Assembly (NCBI RefSeq): GCF_017811155.1
Contig: NZ_JACVCV010000005.1
Location: forward strand, 248,001-312,000
DNA length: 64,000 nucleotides
Reading direction: 5' to 3'
Origin: Lunatimonas salinarum
GTDB taxonomy: Bacteria; Bacteroidota; Bacteroidia; Cytophagales; Cyclobacteriaceae
This document shows, piece by piece, positions 54,869 to 63,975 of this stretch (its first letter is position 1; each line of letters opens with the position of its first letter). The position numbers were made by a program, and so were the translations under genes. Under the pieces are notes generated by a model, which saw only the letters and a program-made list of their open reading frames with translations, did not search any database and had not been told where the DNA came from.

Positions 54869-56656
54869 ATGGAAAAGCACCTATATGGAACGGGATTGAT
54901 TGGAAACTGCTCCTACATTGCCCACATCGAGAAAAATTCAAACATCAGTTGGCTATGCCTGCCCCGGTTCGATAGTGATTTTATCTTTGGTTCCATGCTA
55001 GATAAAGAAAAAGGGGGCGAATTCACCATCCTTCCCCAAAATGGCGGCTTTGAATCGGAACAAAGCTACCTAGAAAATACCAATGTACTCCAGACAGTAA
55101 TCACCAATACAGCAGGTGAATCCTACTCGGTCACTGATTTTGCACCACGATTCGAAAATTACGATCGGCATTACAAACCTTTGATGCTCGTCCGTAAAGT
55201 AGAACCGATTAAGGGAGAACCAAAAATCAAGATTAAATGCGCACCTGTTAGCAATTATGGTAGTGAATTTCTGATTCCCTCGCAGGGAAGCAACCACATC
55301 CGGTTTGCAGGAGCTGCACAACAAATACGACTTACGACGAATTGTTCCATCTCTTACATTTTGGAAGAAAAGGAATTTAGGCTGAACCGCCCTATCTACT
55401 TGGTATTTACTTATGGAAGTCCCTTAGAAGCCCCCATAGAGAGTACGATAGATCGGTTTTTGATGGAAACCATCATGTATTGGCGAAAATGGATCAAGTC
55501 TACCAGCATTCCAAATTTCCACCAGACCCTTGTGGTACGATCTGCATTGGCGTTAAAGATTCACCAATACGAAGATACCGGAGCAATCATTGCTTCTTCG
55601 ACTACCAGCTTACCCGAATCTCCCGGATCTACCAGAAATTGGGATTATCGGTATTGTTGGATGAGGGATACTTTTTACACACTGAATGTTTTTAACCATT
55701 TAGGCCATTTTGAAGAGCTGGAGCGTTACTTTGAATACATCCAAAACCTACCCACCGATAAGGAAGGGCGGTACCAGCCCCTTTATTCCATCACCGGGTC
55801 TGCTCTCTTGGAGGAACGAGTCTGTGACCTTGAGGGCTATTTGGGTAATCAGCCGGTGAGATTTGGAAACCAAGCGTATACCCATATTCAGAACGACCTC
55901 TACGGGCAGGTATTGGTCAGTTTACTCCCCCTGTATGCGGACAAACGATTTACTGAATCCGAGAAAAGCCATTCGAGGCCCTTTATAAACAACTTGCTTC
56001 ACAAAATAGAACAAACCATGGACGAAAAAGACGCCGGACTATGGGAATTTCGAAGGCTTCAACAACAACATTGTTACACATTTTTATTTCACTGGGCTGG
56101 GGCTTCCGCTGCTATTAAAATAGCTGACCGGTTAAAGGACGGCAATATGAAAGAAAAGGCTGTCTATCTCAAAAATCTGGCAGCCGAAAAAATCGAGCAA
56201 TGTTATGTGCCCGACCTAAAAGCCTATGCACAGGCAATCGGTAGTAGAAACATGGACGCAAGCACGCTCCAATTGATCACCATGGGTTACTTCGGCGATG
56301 ATTGCGAACGGGCAAATAATCATTTGAAAATGCTGGAAAAAGACTTACTTGCCAAAGACTACCTTTTCTACCGCTACAAACATTCAGACGATTTTGGTGA
56401 ACCAGAGACGACCTTCCTCATATGTGCTTTTTGGTACATCGAAGCCTTGGCCTGTGTCAATCGCTTGGACGAAGCGATCGAAGGCTTTGAAAAATTGACC
56501 CAATACTGCAATCACCTCAAGCTTTTCAGCGAGGACGTAGACCATCTCACCGGAAGTCAATGGGGCAATTTCCCTCAAACATACAGTCATGTGGGGCTAA
56601 TGAACGCAGCCTACAGAATTGGCCAAAAAATCAACAAACCTGATTTTCTGGTCTAA
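54869..56656 (+). CDS. Glycoside hydrolase family 15 (glucoamylase-like)
   Basis: 595 residues, no signal peptide, so cytoplasmic. The N-terminal beta-domain begins IGNCSYIAHIEKNSNISWLCLPRFDS; the (alpha/alpha)6 catalytic domain has GSTRNWDYRYCWMRDTFYTL, the general acid Glu in EERVCDLEGYLG and the base Glu in FGEPETTFLICAFWYIEAL. Family members release glucose from alpha-glucans or split trehalose. A cytoplasmic trehalase or glucoamylase role is likely. It lies 110 bases after the antiterminator gene and is followed by a bidirectional terminator. Confidence 0.92.
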   Translation: MEKHLYGTGLIGNCSYIAHIEKNSNISWLCLPRFDSDFIFGSMLDKEKGGEFTILPQNGGFESEQSYLENTNVLQTVITNTAGESYSVTDFAPRFENYDRHYKPLMLVRKVEPIKGEPKIKIKCAPVSNYGSEFLIPSQGSNHIRFAGAAQQIRLTTNCSISYILEEKEFRLNRPIYLVFTYGSPLEAPIESTIDRFLMETIMYWRKWIKSTSIPNFHQTLVVRSALALKIHQYEDTGAIIASSTTSLPESPGSTRNWDYRYCWMRDTFYTLNVFNHLGHFEELERYFEYIQNLPTDKEGRYQPLYSITGSALLEERVCDLEGYLGNQPVRFGNQAYTHIQNDLYGQVLVSLLPLYADKRFTESEKSHSRPFINNLLHKIEQTMDEKDAGLWEFRRLQQQHCYTFLFHWAGASAAIKIADRLKDGNMKEKAVYLKNLAAEKIEQCYVPDLKAYAQAIGSRNMDASTLQLITMGYFGDDCERANNHLKMLEKDLLAKDYLFYRYKHSDDFGEPETTFLICAFWYIEALACVNRLDEAIEGFEKLTQYCNHLKLFSEDVDHLTGSQWGNFPQTYSHVGLMNAAYRIGQKINKPDFLV

Positions 56657-56688
56657 TCAGGTAATTCCCTATTCCTAAAAAAACTCAA

Positions 56689-56719
56689 AGAGGCTGCTTC
56701 ATTCGTGGAAGCAGCCTCT
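56689..56719. terminator. Bidirectional terminator after GH15
   Basis: A perfect 12-bp stem AGAGGCTGCTTC/GAAGCAGCCTCT with a 7-base loop; an A-run before and a T-run after allow use by GH15 and by the convergent DUF6600-like gene. Confidence 0.85.
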
Positions 56720-56735
56720 CTAAACTACCTTTTTT

Positions 56736-58274
56736 TCAATTACCTCTGCGACCTTGGGAAGTGGAGGTTCTCCCGCTACTACTTGGTGCAGCTGCAGAAC
56801 CACCTCGGGAGGATCCGCCTGAACTTACCCTTGGTGGCGATGATTGCCTCCTAGGGGCGGAACTCGTTGATACACGGGAATTTTGCGAACCTCTGTTGCT
56901 CGGAGGAGCAACCCGGTTTGGCTGCTGAGTCCTTGCTGGAGGTGAAGCCACCCGGTTTTGGCTTGTTCTAGGCGGAGTGGCTACCCGGCTGGTAGATCTC
57001 GTGGCTGCCCTTAGCTGCTGCTGTCGCTCACCCTGACGGGGCTGAACGGTAGTAGATTGCCGGTTAGAAGGTGTCATTTGCTGTCCTACTCTCTGCTGTC
57101 GTTGTTCGTTGGAGGCTCGGGAACCATCACCTATACGATTTCCCAACGGGGCGTTTCTAGGCTGGGATGCTACCCGTGGTACCGAAGTATTTGACCTCTG
57201 CTCCGCGCTCCCCTGCCGAGCTTCTGCACTGCCTGTAGCTTGCGGACGATAGGCAGGCGCTGCCGATCTCGATTCAGTAGTCGGACTTGTGACCGTTGCT
57301 CTCGCAGACCTCGCAGATTCTCCTCCCAATTCATTACCTGAAGATAACCGTGGGTTTCTGCCAGACGGAACTGCTGCCGTTGAGGCTTGCCGTTGGTGGA
57401 CAGAAGACCTGCTATTTTCGACCATCGCCGGTACCGGCACGGTTGACCTCCTACGCTCTTGGAATTCACTGGAAGTATACGCTCTCGATGGCCTTGCATC
57501 TGCTGCATTTGCTCGGTTACTCACCGGGGAAACTTCCGGTCTATAAACGGTGATCTGATTGTTTTCCAAATTGGCCCGGCCAGGTCGCCGGCCATCCCGT
57601 ACATCGTATACAGGCACTCGACTTCTGGTTACTCGCTGCAACTCGGACCTACTCGGGCCGGCTATGTAGGTACGGTTATCATACACGTAGGTATTGTTAA
57701 TAATGGTCGTTTGATTATAGATGACAGCGACATTTCTAGGTGGAATGTAGTAGTTATATATATTTCTGGCCAGAAAACGCCGTCTTGGAACAAACACCCA
57801 ATAGTTTACCGGAAAGCCTACCGACACATGTACTCCAACCCGAGGCCACATGGGAGCCCATCCATAATAACCCCTTCCGGTCCTCCATTCGACCCAGGCA
57901 GGCCCCCATTCATACCCAGGTACCCAAGCCCACCCATAAAAGTCCGTGTAAAACCACCTTCCGTAGTGAAACGGTGCCCACCCCCAATCATACAAGGATA
58001 CCCATGTATTACCAAAACGGGAATTGACCCAATAACCATTGGTTCGGTAGGGTTGAAAGCCCGCCTCTACATACGGAATCCAAATATAACCATGCGTGGG
58101 ATCCTGAACCCAGTCTCCGTAAGGAGCCAGTCCATCATAAAAGACTTGAAACGAAACACCAATGGTATTAATTTTTGCTTCTGCCGGCTGACTAACCGAA
58201 AAAACCAAAAGTACCATTGCCATACATACACCTAAGATGGTGTTCGAAAGCCGAATATTCATTGACGTTTTCAT
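56736..58274 (-). CDS. DUF6600-like secreted protein with disordered tail
   Basis: 512 residues. Signal peptide (about 1-32), then a Trp/Tyr/Gly-rich domain (about 45-165; YDGLAPYGDWVQDPTHGYIW, WGWAPFHYGRWFYTD, GYEWGPAWVEWR) matching DUF6600 in pattern. The C-terminal 280 residues are Ser/Arg/Gln/Pro-rich and low in complexity (RTQQPNRVAPPSNRG), with few hydrophobic residues, likely disordered. The basic tail could bind a polyanion such as the acidic exopolysaccharide. Function unknown. Confidence 0.72.
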   Translation of the reverse strand: MKTSMNIRLSNTILGVCMAMVLLVFSVSQPAEAKINTIGVSFQVFYDGLAPYGDWVQDPTHGYIWIPYVEAGFQPYRTNGYWVNSRFGNTWVSLYDWGWAPFHYGRWFYTDFYGWAWVPGYEWGPAWVEWRTGRGYYGWAPMWPRVGVHVSVGFPVNYWVFVPRRRFLARNIYNYYIPPRNVAVIYNQTTIINNTYVYDNRTYIAGPSRSELQRVTRSRVPVYDVRDGRRPGRANLENNQITVYRPEVSPVSNRANAADARPSRAYTSSEFQERRRSTVPVPAMVENSRSSVHQRQASTAAVPSGRNPRLSSGNELGGESARSARATVTSPTTESRSAAPAYRPQATGSAEARQGSAEQRSNTSVPRVASQPRNAPLGNRIGDGSRASNEQRQQRVGQQMTPSNRQSTTVQPRQGERQQQLRAATRSTSRVATPPRTSQNRVASPPARTQQPNRVAPPSNRGSQNSRVSTSSAPRRQSSPPRVSSGGSSRGGSAAAPSSSGRTSTSQGRRGN

Positions 58275-58390
58275 AGCTTTTCAGGTTTGGTTACTTGGTT
58301 TATTTTACGAAACAACAAACATAATGTTCTAAAAAAATGAATTATTTTATTATTTAAATTGGAAATAAAGTCATATTTAAAAATTTTATA

Positions 58391-58424
58391 AATAAAAAAT
58401 GCCTATAATTAAAATTATAGGCAT
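58391..58424 (-). terminator. Terminator of Lacal_2735-family gene
   Basis: ATGCCTATAATT and AATTATAGGCAT pair over 12 bp with a 2-base nominal loop; on the minus strand the stem is followed by TTTTTATTT. It lies 31 bases after the stop codon. Confidence 0.75.
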
Positions 58425-58454
58425 GTGTCACGACGATACATTTATCCGTGTTGC

Positions 58455-58619
58455 TTAGGTCAATTTTTCGATTTTTTGTGCTACCTGCTCTGCTTCTGCC
58501 ATTAGCTCATCTGCAGCCTTTCGATTTGTATGCGACATTTTATGTGCTTTCTCCATCAACTGCCTATACTCATCGGCTAACCGTTCCTTTTCTGTCTTTT
58601 TCTTAAATAATCCAAACAT
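58455..58619 (-). CDS. Lacal_2735/DUF6435 family small protein
   Basis: A 54-residue, highly charged helical protein beginning MFGLFKKKTEKERL and continuing YRQLMEKAHKMSHTNRKAA. The start, length and the TNRKA segment fit the small Lacal_2735 family of Bacteroidota, which has no known function. It is monocistronic between the MORN-repeat gene and the DUF6600-like gene on the same strand, with its own terminator. Confidence 0.8.
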   Translation of the reverse strand: MFGLFKKKTEKERLADEYRQLMEKAHKMSHTNRKAADELMAEAEQVAQKIEKLT

Positions 58620-58664
58620 AGCTTTTTATTGAAGAAACCTGTTGCCTAAGAAGGTTGTTTTCAA

Positions 58665-60251
58665 TTAATTGAAATTCTCAAACATCAGGTCGTCTTGATC
58701 TTCATCCTCTTCCACTACCTCATCTCCTTTGAAGTTAATTATGTCCTCAAGCGTGCCTGAACGTGTGTAATATTTCCACGCTCCTTCTTTCTTACCTTCT
58801 TCCATTTTACCCTCAGAAGCGGTTCGACCATTGTCGTGAAAATACTTCCACTGTCCTTCAGCCTGCCCATTTTTATAAATGCCCTCCGATTCCTTTACCC
58901 CATCGACATAATAGGTTATCCTCGATCCATTTCCATCCTTCAAAGTACCCGGATCAAGCGTCTTTGACCCATCGTAACTGTAATACTCACTGACATTCAT
59001 GAGGCGTCCAAATCGCCAAGTTTCTTCTTGTGTAAGTTGCTTATTATCATAAAACAGCCCCCACACGCCATCTTCTTGACCTAGGAAGTAACTCCCCACA
59101 GATTTCAACTGACCACCGTCGTAATAATAAAACCACTGCCCATCCTCACTGCCTAGCTTGTATTCACCTTCTGCAACAAGTATGCCGATTTTATTGAAAT
59201 ACTTCCAAAGACCGTGTTTTAAATCACTTCGGTACTCGCCAATCGAATATAATGTACCCTCTGGAAAGAAGCTCCGCCAAACTCCTACCTTCATCCCATT
59301 CTCGTATTGACCTGTGACAGAGGGATTTCCATTGCTATGATTTTCGACGTATTTTCCTACCGGCACACCAAGTTGGTATTCCATTCGCTTGGAGAGATTT
59401 TTATTTGGAAAAAATTCCTCCCATACGCCTATGGGAATATCGTTTTCATATTGTTCCTTGCGGGCAGTACGCCTATTCTCGTAAAAAAACTCCCAGTTTC
59501 CAGTTTTATTTCCAGCTGAATCGTATTCCTTTTCCGATTCAACTATATTGGTCTCCGGAAAATACGTAATCCATTTACCCACCCTTCGACCGTTGTCATA
59601 GGTACCTTCCTCCATCACACGCTTATTCATGCTATACCTCTTAAATTCGCCATGGGGACGATTATTGCGGTAACTAGCCTCTACTGCTAGCACGCCGTAG
59701 GGTGTGTATTCCAAGTAGGTCCCTTCCTTCAGATTCGCCTTAAAAGTCTGCCTAACGGCCAATTGCCCATTTTCGTAGTAGGTAAGCCAATCACCGTCCT
59801 TTTTCCCGTCCACAAAACGCCCTTCCTGCTTCACTTGCTTTGGATCAACATAATCCGGACGCCCACTCTTTCCATAATATTCTTTATAGGGCCCTACTAA
59901 TACACTATCCTGAAACACCGCCTCCTTTACCAACGCCCCGTTTCTATCAAATTCCATATAGGCTCCATTCAAAAGATTATTCTTGTAGCCCGCTACAATA
60001 TGCCGCTGATTATTACTATGATAGGTAGCCCACTGCCCCTCCTTTATCCCATTCTGAAACGTCCCCTGCTGAATCATTCGATTGGACCTTGGATCGACAA
60101 ATTTCCAAAGACCGTCCATTCTGTTGTTGACCATCACCCCCGACCCCATCAAGGTAGAGTCGGCATTATAGATGTTTACTGCTTGACTTTGGGCAAAAAC
60201 GTCGTGCATCAAACACACACCTATCACTAGAGAAAAAAGGAATTTCATCAT
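58665..60251 (-). CDS. MORN-repeat secreted protein (YwqK-like)
   Basis: 528 residues. After a signal peptide (1-20, ending VFAQS) there are about 17 clear repeats of the form G-x-W-x-x-[YF]-x-x-x-G (GQWATYHSNNQ, GDWLTYYENGQ, GVWRSFFPEG, GQWKYFHDNGR) and one degenerate copy. The C-terminus is strongly acidic (EEDEDQDD). Databases name similar proteins YwqK-family antitoxins from a Bacillus locus, but the repeat number and the export signal argue against an antitoxin role. No toxin gene is adjacent. A surface or periplasmic structural/binding role is more likely. Confidence 0.85.
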   Translation of the reverse strand: MMKFLFSLVIGVCLMHDVFAQSQAVNIYNADSTLMGSGVMVNNRMDGLWKFVDPRSNRMIQQGTFQNGIKEGQWATYHSNNQRHIVAGYKNNLLNGAYMEFDRNGALVKEAVFQDSVLVGPYKEYYGKSGRPDYVDPKQVKQEGRFVDGKKDGDWLTYYENGQLAVRQTFKANLKEGTYLEYTPYGVLAVEASYRNNRPHGEFKRYSMNKRVMEEGTYDNGRRVGKWITYFPETNIVESEKEYDSAGNKTGNWEFFYENRRTARKEQYENDIPIGVWEEFFPNKNLSKRMEYQLGVPVGKYVENHSNGNPSVTGQYENGMKVGVWRSFFPEGTLYSIGEYRSDLKHGLWKYFNKIGILVAEGEYKLGSEDGQWFYYYDGGQLKSVGSYFLGQEDGVWGLFYDNKQLTQEETWRFGRLMNVSEYYSYDGSKTLDPGTLKDGNGSRITYYVDGVKESEGIYKNGQAEGQWKYFHDNGRTASEGKMEEGKKEGAWKYYTRSGTLEDIINFKGDEVVEEDEDQDDLMFENFN

Positions 60252-60416
60252 TTCGCTTTTTGGATTCGGTTAATCTTACGGTCAGTCATCAAACTTGGTT
60301 CCAAGTTAAGTCTTAAACCCAAAAAAATGTATAGTTTTTCCATATAATTTATAGTAAATGACCTCAATTCCATCGGGTACAAGAATTTTTTACGCTGTTA
60401 CTTACCGTTTAAGAAA

Positions 60417-61001
60417 TCAAACTGAAAACAACCCCGTTAGTTCATCAACACAATCAATCAACTGTGCTTCTGCATCGCATTTTTCCCCCTCCAAAACAAC
60501 CTGACGGAAAACATGAAAAAGCCGCTCTTGGCTACCTACCCTGTCTGACTTAGAACGCTTGGATAAGGCTCGGTGACGACCCTGATCGATGATTAGCTCA
60601 TATTGCCAGCGTGATTCTGTATCAACCAACCGGTATCCCCTCGCTTTCAACTTCCCAAAAAAATATTTATCCCAGACCAGCGAATACCGCGGATGATCCG
60701 ATCCGACAAACAAAAACACAAAAGTGCCCCTGCCCCACCAGTGAAGAATACGGATATTCAGACCGCTCTTGGCATCGAAATCCCGACCAATATCCAATAC
60801 CTGATAGGGGCAATGCACCAATTCATTACCTTTAGAGATTTTACACCCCCTGAATCCCTTCCACCCTTGATTCCTTGCATTTACCATCACCCGGTTGGCG
60901 ACACCAGATAGGATATCCTCATAAAGCGATTTGAAGCGGTGAATCTCTTCGAAGAGACCCCGCTTACCTGCTACCTCCCAAGCACGCTCCAACTCCCCCA
61001 T
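60417..61001 (-). CDS. Hypothetical protein downstream of FabH-like gene
   Basis: 194 residues, soluble, Trp/Arg-rich (FKSLYEDILSGVANRVMV, NIRILHWWGRGTFVFLFVG, RYSLVWDKYFFGKLKARGY). I do not recognise a family. Cys residues in GCKISKG and HCPYQV could hint at metal binding, but no full motif is present. It starts 7 bases after the FabH-like gene on the same strand, so it is almost certainly co-transcribed and may act with that enzyme. Confidence 0.75.
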   Translation of the reverse strand: MGELERAWEVAGKRGLFEEIHRFKSLYEDILSGVANRVMVNARNQGWKGFRGCKISKGNELVHCPYQVLDIGRDFDAKSGLNIRILHWWGRGTFVFLFVGSDHPRYSLVWDKYFFGKLKARGYRLVDTESRWQYELIIDQGRHRALSKRSKSDRVGSQERLFHVFRQVVLEGEKCDAEAQLIDCVDELTGLFSV

Positions 61002-61008
61002 GATCCAA

Positions 61009-62007
61009 TCACCACTTGATCAACGCCGATCCCCAGGCAAAACCGCTGCCGAATGCCGCCAAACACACAATATCACCTTCTTTCATTCGCCCCGCTGCCC
61101 ACGCCTCGCTGATGGCTATCGGAATCGTAGCCGCGGTCGTATTACCATACTCGGTGATATTGTTGTATACTTTACTGTCCGGTAAACCAAATTTTTGCTG
61201 AATATATTGACTAATCCTAAGGTTCGCTTGGTGGGGAATGAGAAGGTCAAGATCGGAAACATCCATTTCGTTTGCTTTAAGCGCCTCCAGAATGACTTCG
61301 TAAAAACGGACCACTGCATGCTTGAAGACTGCATTTCCATTCATGTATAAATTAAATCCTCCCGCATCGATCATTTCTTGGGAAATACGAACCTCCCTAC
61401 TGCTGCCCGGATCCTTCACAAAAAGCTCCTCGGCAAAATCTCCGTCCGCATGCAAATGAGTGGAAAGGATTCCAGAATCGCTCTCTTGATTAGCCTGTAC
61501 GATGACCGCTCCGGCTCCATCAGCAAAAATCACCGCGCTCGATCTACCCTGATCACTCTTATCCAACGCGGAAGACTGAATTTCAGCACCAACCACCAAG
61601 ATGGTCCTATACATGCCTGACCTGATATATTGGTCAGCAATAGAAATTGCATAGACAAAACCCGAGCACGCATTACGAATATCTAGGGCACCAATACCCT
61701 GCAGTCCCAGCTCACGTTGAAGAAGTACGCCATTGCCCGGAATAAAATAGTCCGGCGTAATGGTGGCAAAAATGATGAAATCTATGTCAGCTGTCTCAAT
61801 ACCTGCGTGCAGGACGGCCCTTTTGGATGCTTCCAATGACATACTCGTGACAGAATCCTTACCGGGTACAAACCACCTTCTCCGCTCTATACCAGTTCTC
61901 TCCACAATCCACTCGTGGTTTGTGTTCATCATCTTTGACAGGTCATCATTGGTAACTACACGCTCAGGCAAATAATGCCCTGCGCCTATTATCTTGGATT
62001 TATTCAT
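61009..62007 (-). CDS. 3-oxoacyl-ACP synthase III (FabH-like)
   Basis: 332 residues of the thiolase superfamily. Active-site Cys114 in IRNACSGFVYA, His in LLIPHQANLRI and Asn in EYGNTTAATIP complete the KAS III triad; GSGFAWGSALIKW is the usual C-terminus. It condenses an acyl-CoA with malonyl-ACP, either initiating fatty acid synthesis or making a specialised acyl chain. It is not in the plsX-rpmF-fab context of the housekeeping gene, so a second copy with another role is plausible (the rest of the genome is not visible). Confidence 0.93.
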   Translation of the reverse strand: MNKSKIIGAGHYLPERVVTNDDLSKMMNTNHEWIVERTGIERRRWFVPGKDSVTSMSLEASKRAVLHAGIETADIDFIIFATITPDYFIPGNGVLLQRELGLQGIGALDIRNACSGFVYAISIADQYIRSGMYRTILVVGAEIQSSALDKSDQGRSSAVIFADGAGAVIVQANQESDSGILSTHLHADGDFAEELFVKDPGSSREVRISQEMIDAGGFNLYMNGNAVFKHAVVRFYEVILEALKANEMDVSDLDLLIPHQANLRISQYIQQKFGLPDSKVYNNITEYGNTTAATIPIAISEAWAAGRMKEGDIVCLAAFGSGFAWGSALIKW

Positions 62008-62448
62008 TCCTTGTTACGTCATACGATTGGTAAGACAAAGTTCCGATTTATCATCAGATTTGCAAGTCGGTTCCCTTGGATGGTTTTTTTTTGTAGTCCG
62101 AAATAAAAATTTCCATCTTTTTTTAAAAATACTACTGGATTTTTTTTGATTAGCCCGGTCTCATGTTTTTTGTCCCTCAAATTAATAAAAACGAATTTCA
62201 ATTCGAATTCAGATAAAAGTCAACTATTCCCTGCTAAGTGCAAAATCAAAAAAAACACTCAAATCCTTTTTTGTTAAAATAGTTTGTAATTAATTATCGA
62301 AAACATAATCAAATAGCAAATGTTGTTAAAGTTATTCTGTAAAACGTTTACTTATATTCTAAATAACAAAAGGCAATAAAATAGATTTGAGGTTCAAATT
62401 TGCACTTATCAAATTAGGCATGTTATCACGAAAAAACCAACCTAAGCT
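62008..62448. other. 441-base intergenic region
   Basis: Very AT-rich, with homopolymer tracts and the small palindrome AATTCGAATT near 62202. A -7 match TAGATTTG for the T9SS gene lies at 62382-62389. A 60-codon open frame on the minus strand (62019-62201) looks accidental. No RNA gene was recognised, and no promoter for the FabH-like gene was found. Confidence 0.55.
62382..62389 (+). promoter_or_regulatory. Candidate -7 element of T9SS cargo gene
   Basis: TAGATTTG matches TAnnTTTG; no TTG occurs at the -33 distance. Leader of about 55 bases. Confidence 0.35.
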
Positions 62449-63069
62449 ATGATCCAACGCTACAATGTATCGACACTGTTTTTAATTCTGGGACTTTCCC
62501 TGGTGGTATTCACCAAAGTTCAGGGAGCTAACACAAAATCCAACGGCCATTTGCAGTCAATCAACGAAACTGACTCGCTCTCCGGGTCACGGCTGCGAGA
62601 GACCGCTACATTCCCAAAACCCTCCGTTAAAATCACACCCATCGTCACCGCAAATAGATCGGGAATCCTTTACGGAGACCCAATCCATACGGTTCCCGAA
62701 ACCTACGCCCCGTCAATCAGTCGCCTTCGTGGATACCGGGAAATGATACGCGGATTCAGAGAGATGGAACAAGACGAACTACTAGCTCAGCCCCAAATCA
62801 ATCCCGAGGTTGCATTTACGCTTCAAGCGTATCCGAACCCTGCCTCCCATGTGGTCAAACTAAAAGTCGGAAGTGCGTTAGCGATACAAAAAGTGGAGAT
62901 TTATGATGCCTCAGGCACGTTAAAAAACACCTGGGACGTAGATGCCGGGCCTTGGCAAAAAGAGGTGCTCGAACTCAATACCGGAAACTTGGGCTCCGGA
63001 AGCTACACGATACGGGCATACAGCAACGGTATCCCTTTGAAGCCCACCCGAATTATCATCAGCAGATAG
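62449..63069 (+). CDS. Small T9SS-sorted protein
   Basis: 206 residues. N-terminal signal (about 1-27, VQGAN), an unstructured middle of about 90 residues, and a C-terminal type A sorting domain (about 122-206; FTLQAYPNPASHVVKLKV, KVEIYDASGTLKNTW, LGSGSYTIRAYSNG) recognised by the type IX secretion machinery. Little is left for function besides the linker, so it may be a surface peptide. It converges on the MBL-fold gene with a gap of 3 bases. Confidence 0.85.
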   Translation: MIQRYNVSTLFLILGLSLVVFTKVQGANTKSNGHLQSINETDSLSGSRLRETATFPKPSVKITPIVTANRSGILYGDPIHTVPETYAPSISRLRGYREMIRGFREMEQDELLAQPQINPEVAFTLQAYPNPASHVVKLKVGSALAIQKVEIYDASGTLKNTWDVDAGPWQKEVLELNTGNLGSGSYTIRAYSNGIPLKPTRIIISR

Positions 63070-63072
63070 ATC

Positions 63073-63975
63073 TTAGAGCCTACCTTGGGCCTTTAATTTC
63101 CAATAGCGCATCAACCCAGCCACGGACATCCAACTGGGGTTTGCGTATTCATAGAGAGACTGAACATCCTCGGAAATCCTGAGGATGTTCATTTGGGAAC
63201 GCGTAAATTCCATAAAACGAGGTGTCGTATCGTCTACAGTTGCCCCCTTGTCAAACTCATTCTTCATCCATTTCGCCCAGGAATCAATCGAAAGCTCCAA
63301 CTCAGATAGGTGCGAACCTACCTCGTCCACTACGCCAAAATGAGTCAAAAAAAGACGGGAAGGGGCAATTTTCCGAATCAACCCCAAGGATGCGGCCCAT
63401 GCTTCCAAATGTATATCGGGCGGTGGGCAGGGTGGCACCACAGGCCCTCCGCAAATCTTGACTCCCCCGACGTCGCCGGCAAAAAGCCCCCCTTCAAACT
63501 CCCAAGCAATGTGATGTGAAGCATGTCCAGGCGTGTGCCAAGCGGTAAATACCACATCTCCAAAAACGAAGGATTCTCCGTGGGCTGCTTCGGTGATAGC
63601 ATGTTGGGAGATCGGCTCCATCCTACCCCACAGTTTTTCCATATTCTCCTTCCCATAGATCAGTGAAGCAGAATTCCAAAGTCGCTCAGGCGATGCCAAA
63701 TGAGGAGACCCCACCGGGTGTACGTATATTTGGGCACCACCTTTTGCCAACTTCCAAGCAGCACCGGCATGGTCAAAGTGAATGTGAGTCAGCAAAACGT
63801 GACGTATATCGGAAATCTGATATCCTAATGCTGCAACTTTATGTTTCAGCATAGAAAACGTACTCTCAGGTCCTGTCTCTATCAGAATAAGCCCTTCGCT
63901 ACTTTCCACCAAAAATGCGCCTATGGTTTCGTTGGCGTCCTGAAATTGAAGATCTAGGATTTCTACCTTTCGCAT
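63073..63975 (-). CDS. MBL-fold metallo-hydrolase
   Basis: 300 residues with the zinc-binding THIHFDHAG (63-71), a downstream His in AWHTPGHASHH, Asp in LFAGDVGGVKI and His in LFLTHFG. This is the glyoxalase-II/beta-lactamase fold. The C-terminal helical extension (about 215-300) is not assigned. The substrate is unknown; lactone or thioester hydrolysis are common for the family. The gene begins 25 bases from the window edge. Confidence 0.92.
   Translation of the reverse strand: MRKVEILDLQFQDANETIGAFLVESSEGLILIETGPESTFSMLKHKVAALGYQISDIRHVLLTHIHFDHAGAAWKLAKGGAQIYVHPVGSPHLASPERLWNSASLIYGKENMEKLWGRMEPISQHAITEAAHGESFVFGDVVFTAWHTPGHASHHIAWEFEGGLFAGDVGGVKICGGPVVPPCPPPDIHLEAWAASLGLIRKIAPSRLFLTHFGVVDEVGSHLSELELSIDSWAKWMKNEFDKGATVDDTTPRFMEFTRSQMNILRISEDVQSLYEYANPSWMSVAGLMRYWKLKAQGRL

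Noticed and set aside
57459-58235. 258-codon open frame antisense to the DUF6600-like gene
   Set aside because: It is a by-product of the low-complexity, Ser/Arg/Trp-biased codons on the other strand; the sense protein has a signal peptide and domain pattern.
58665-60251. Toxin-antitoxin module based on the YwqK name
   Set aside because: The protein has a signal peptide and no toxin candidate is adjacent on either side.
62393-62402. TTCAAATTTG upstream of the T9SS cargo gene, like the response-regulator operator half
   Set aside because: The second hexamer is absent at the 11-base period and the position is downstream of the -7 box, so it is treated as coincidence.
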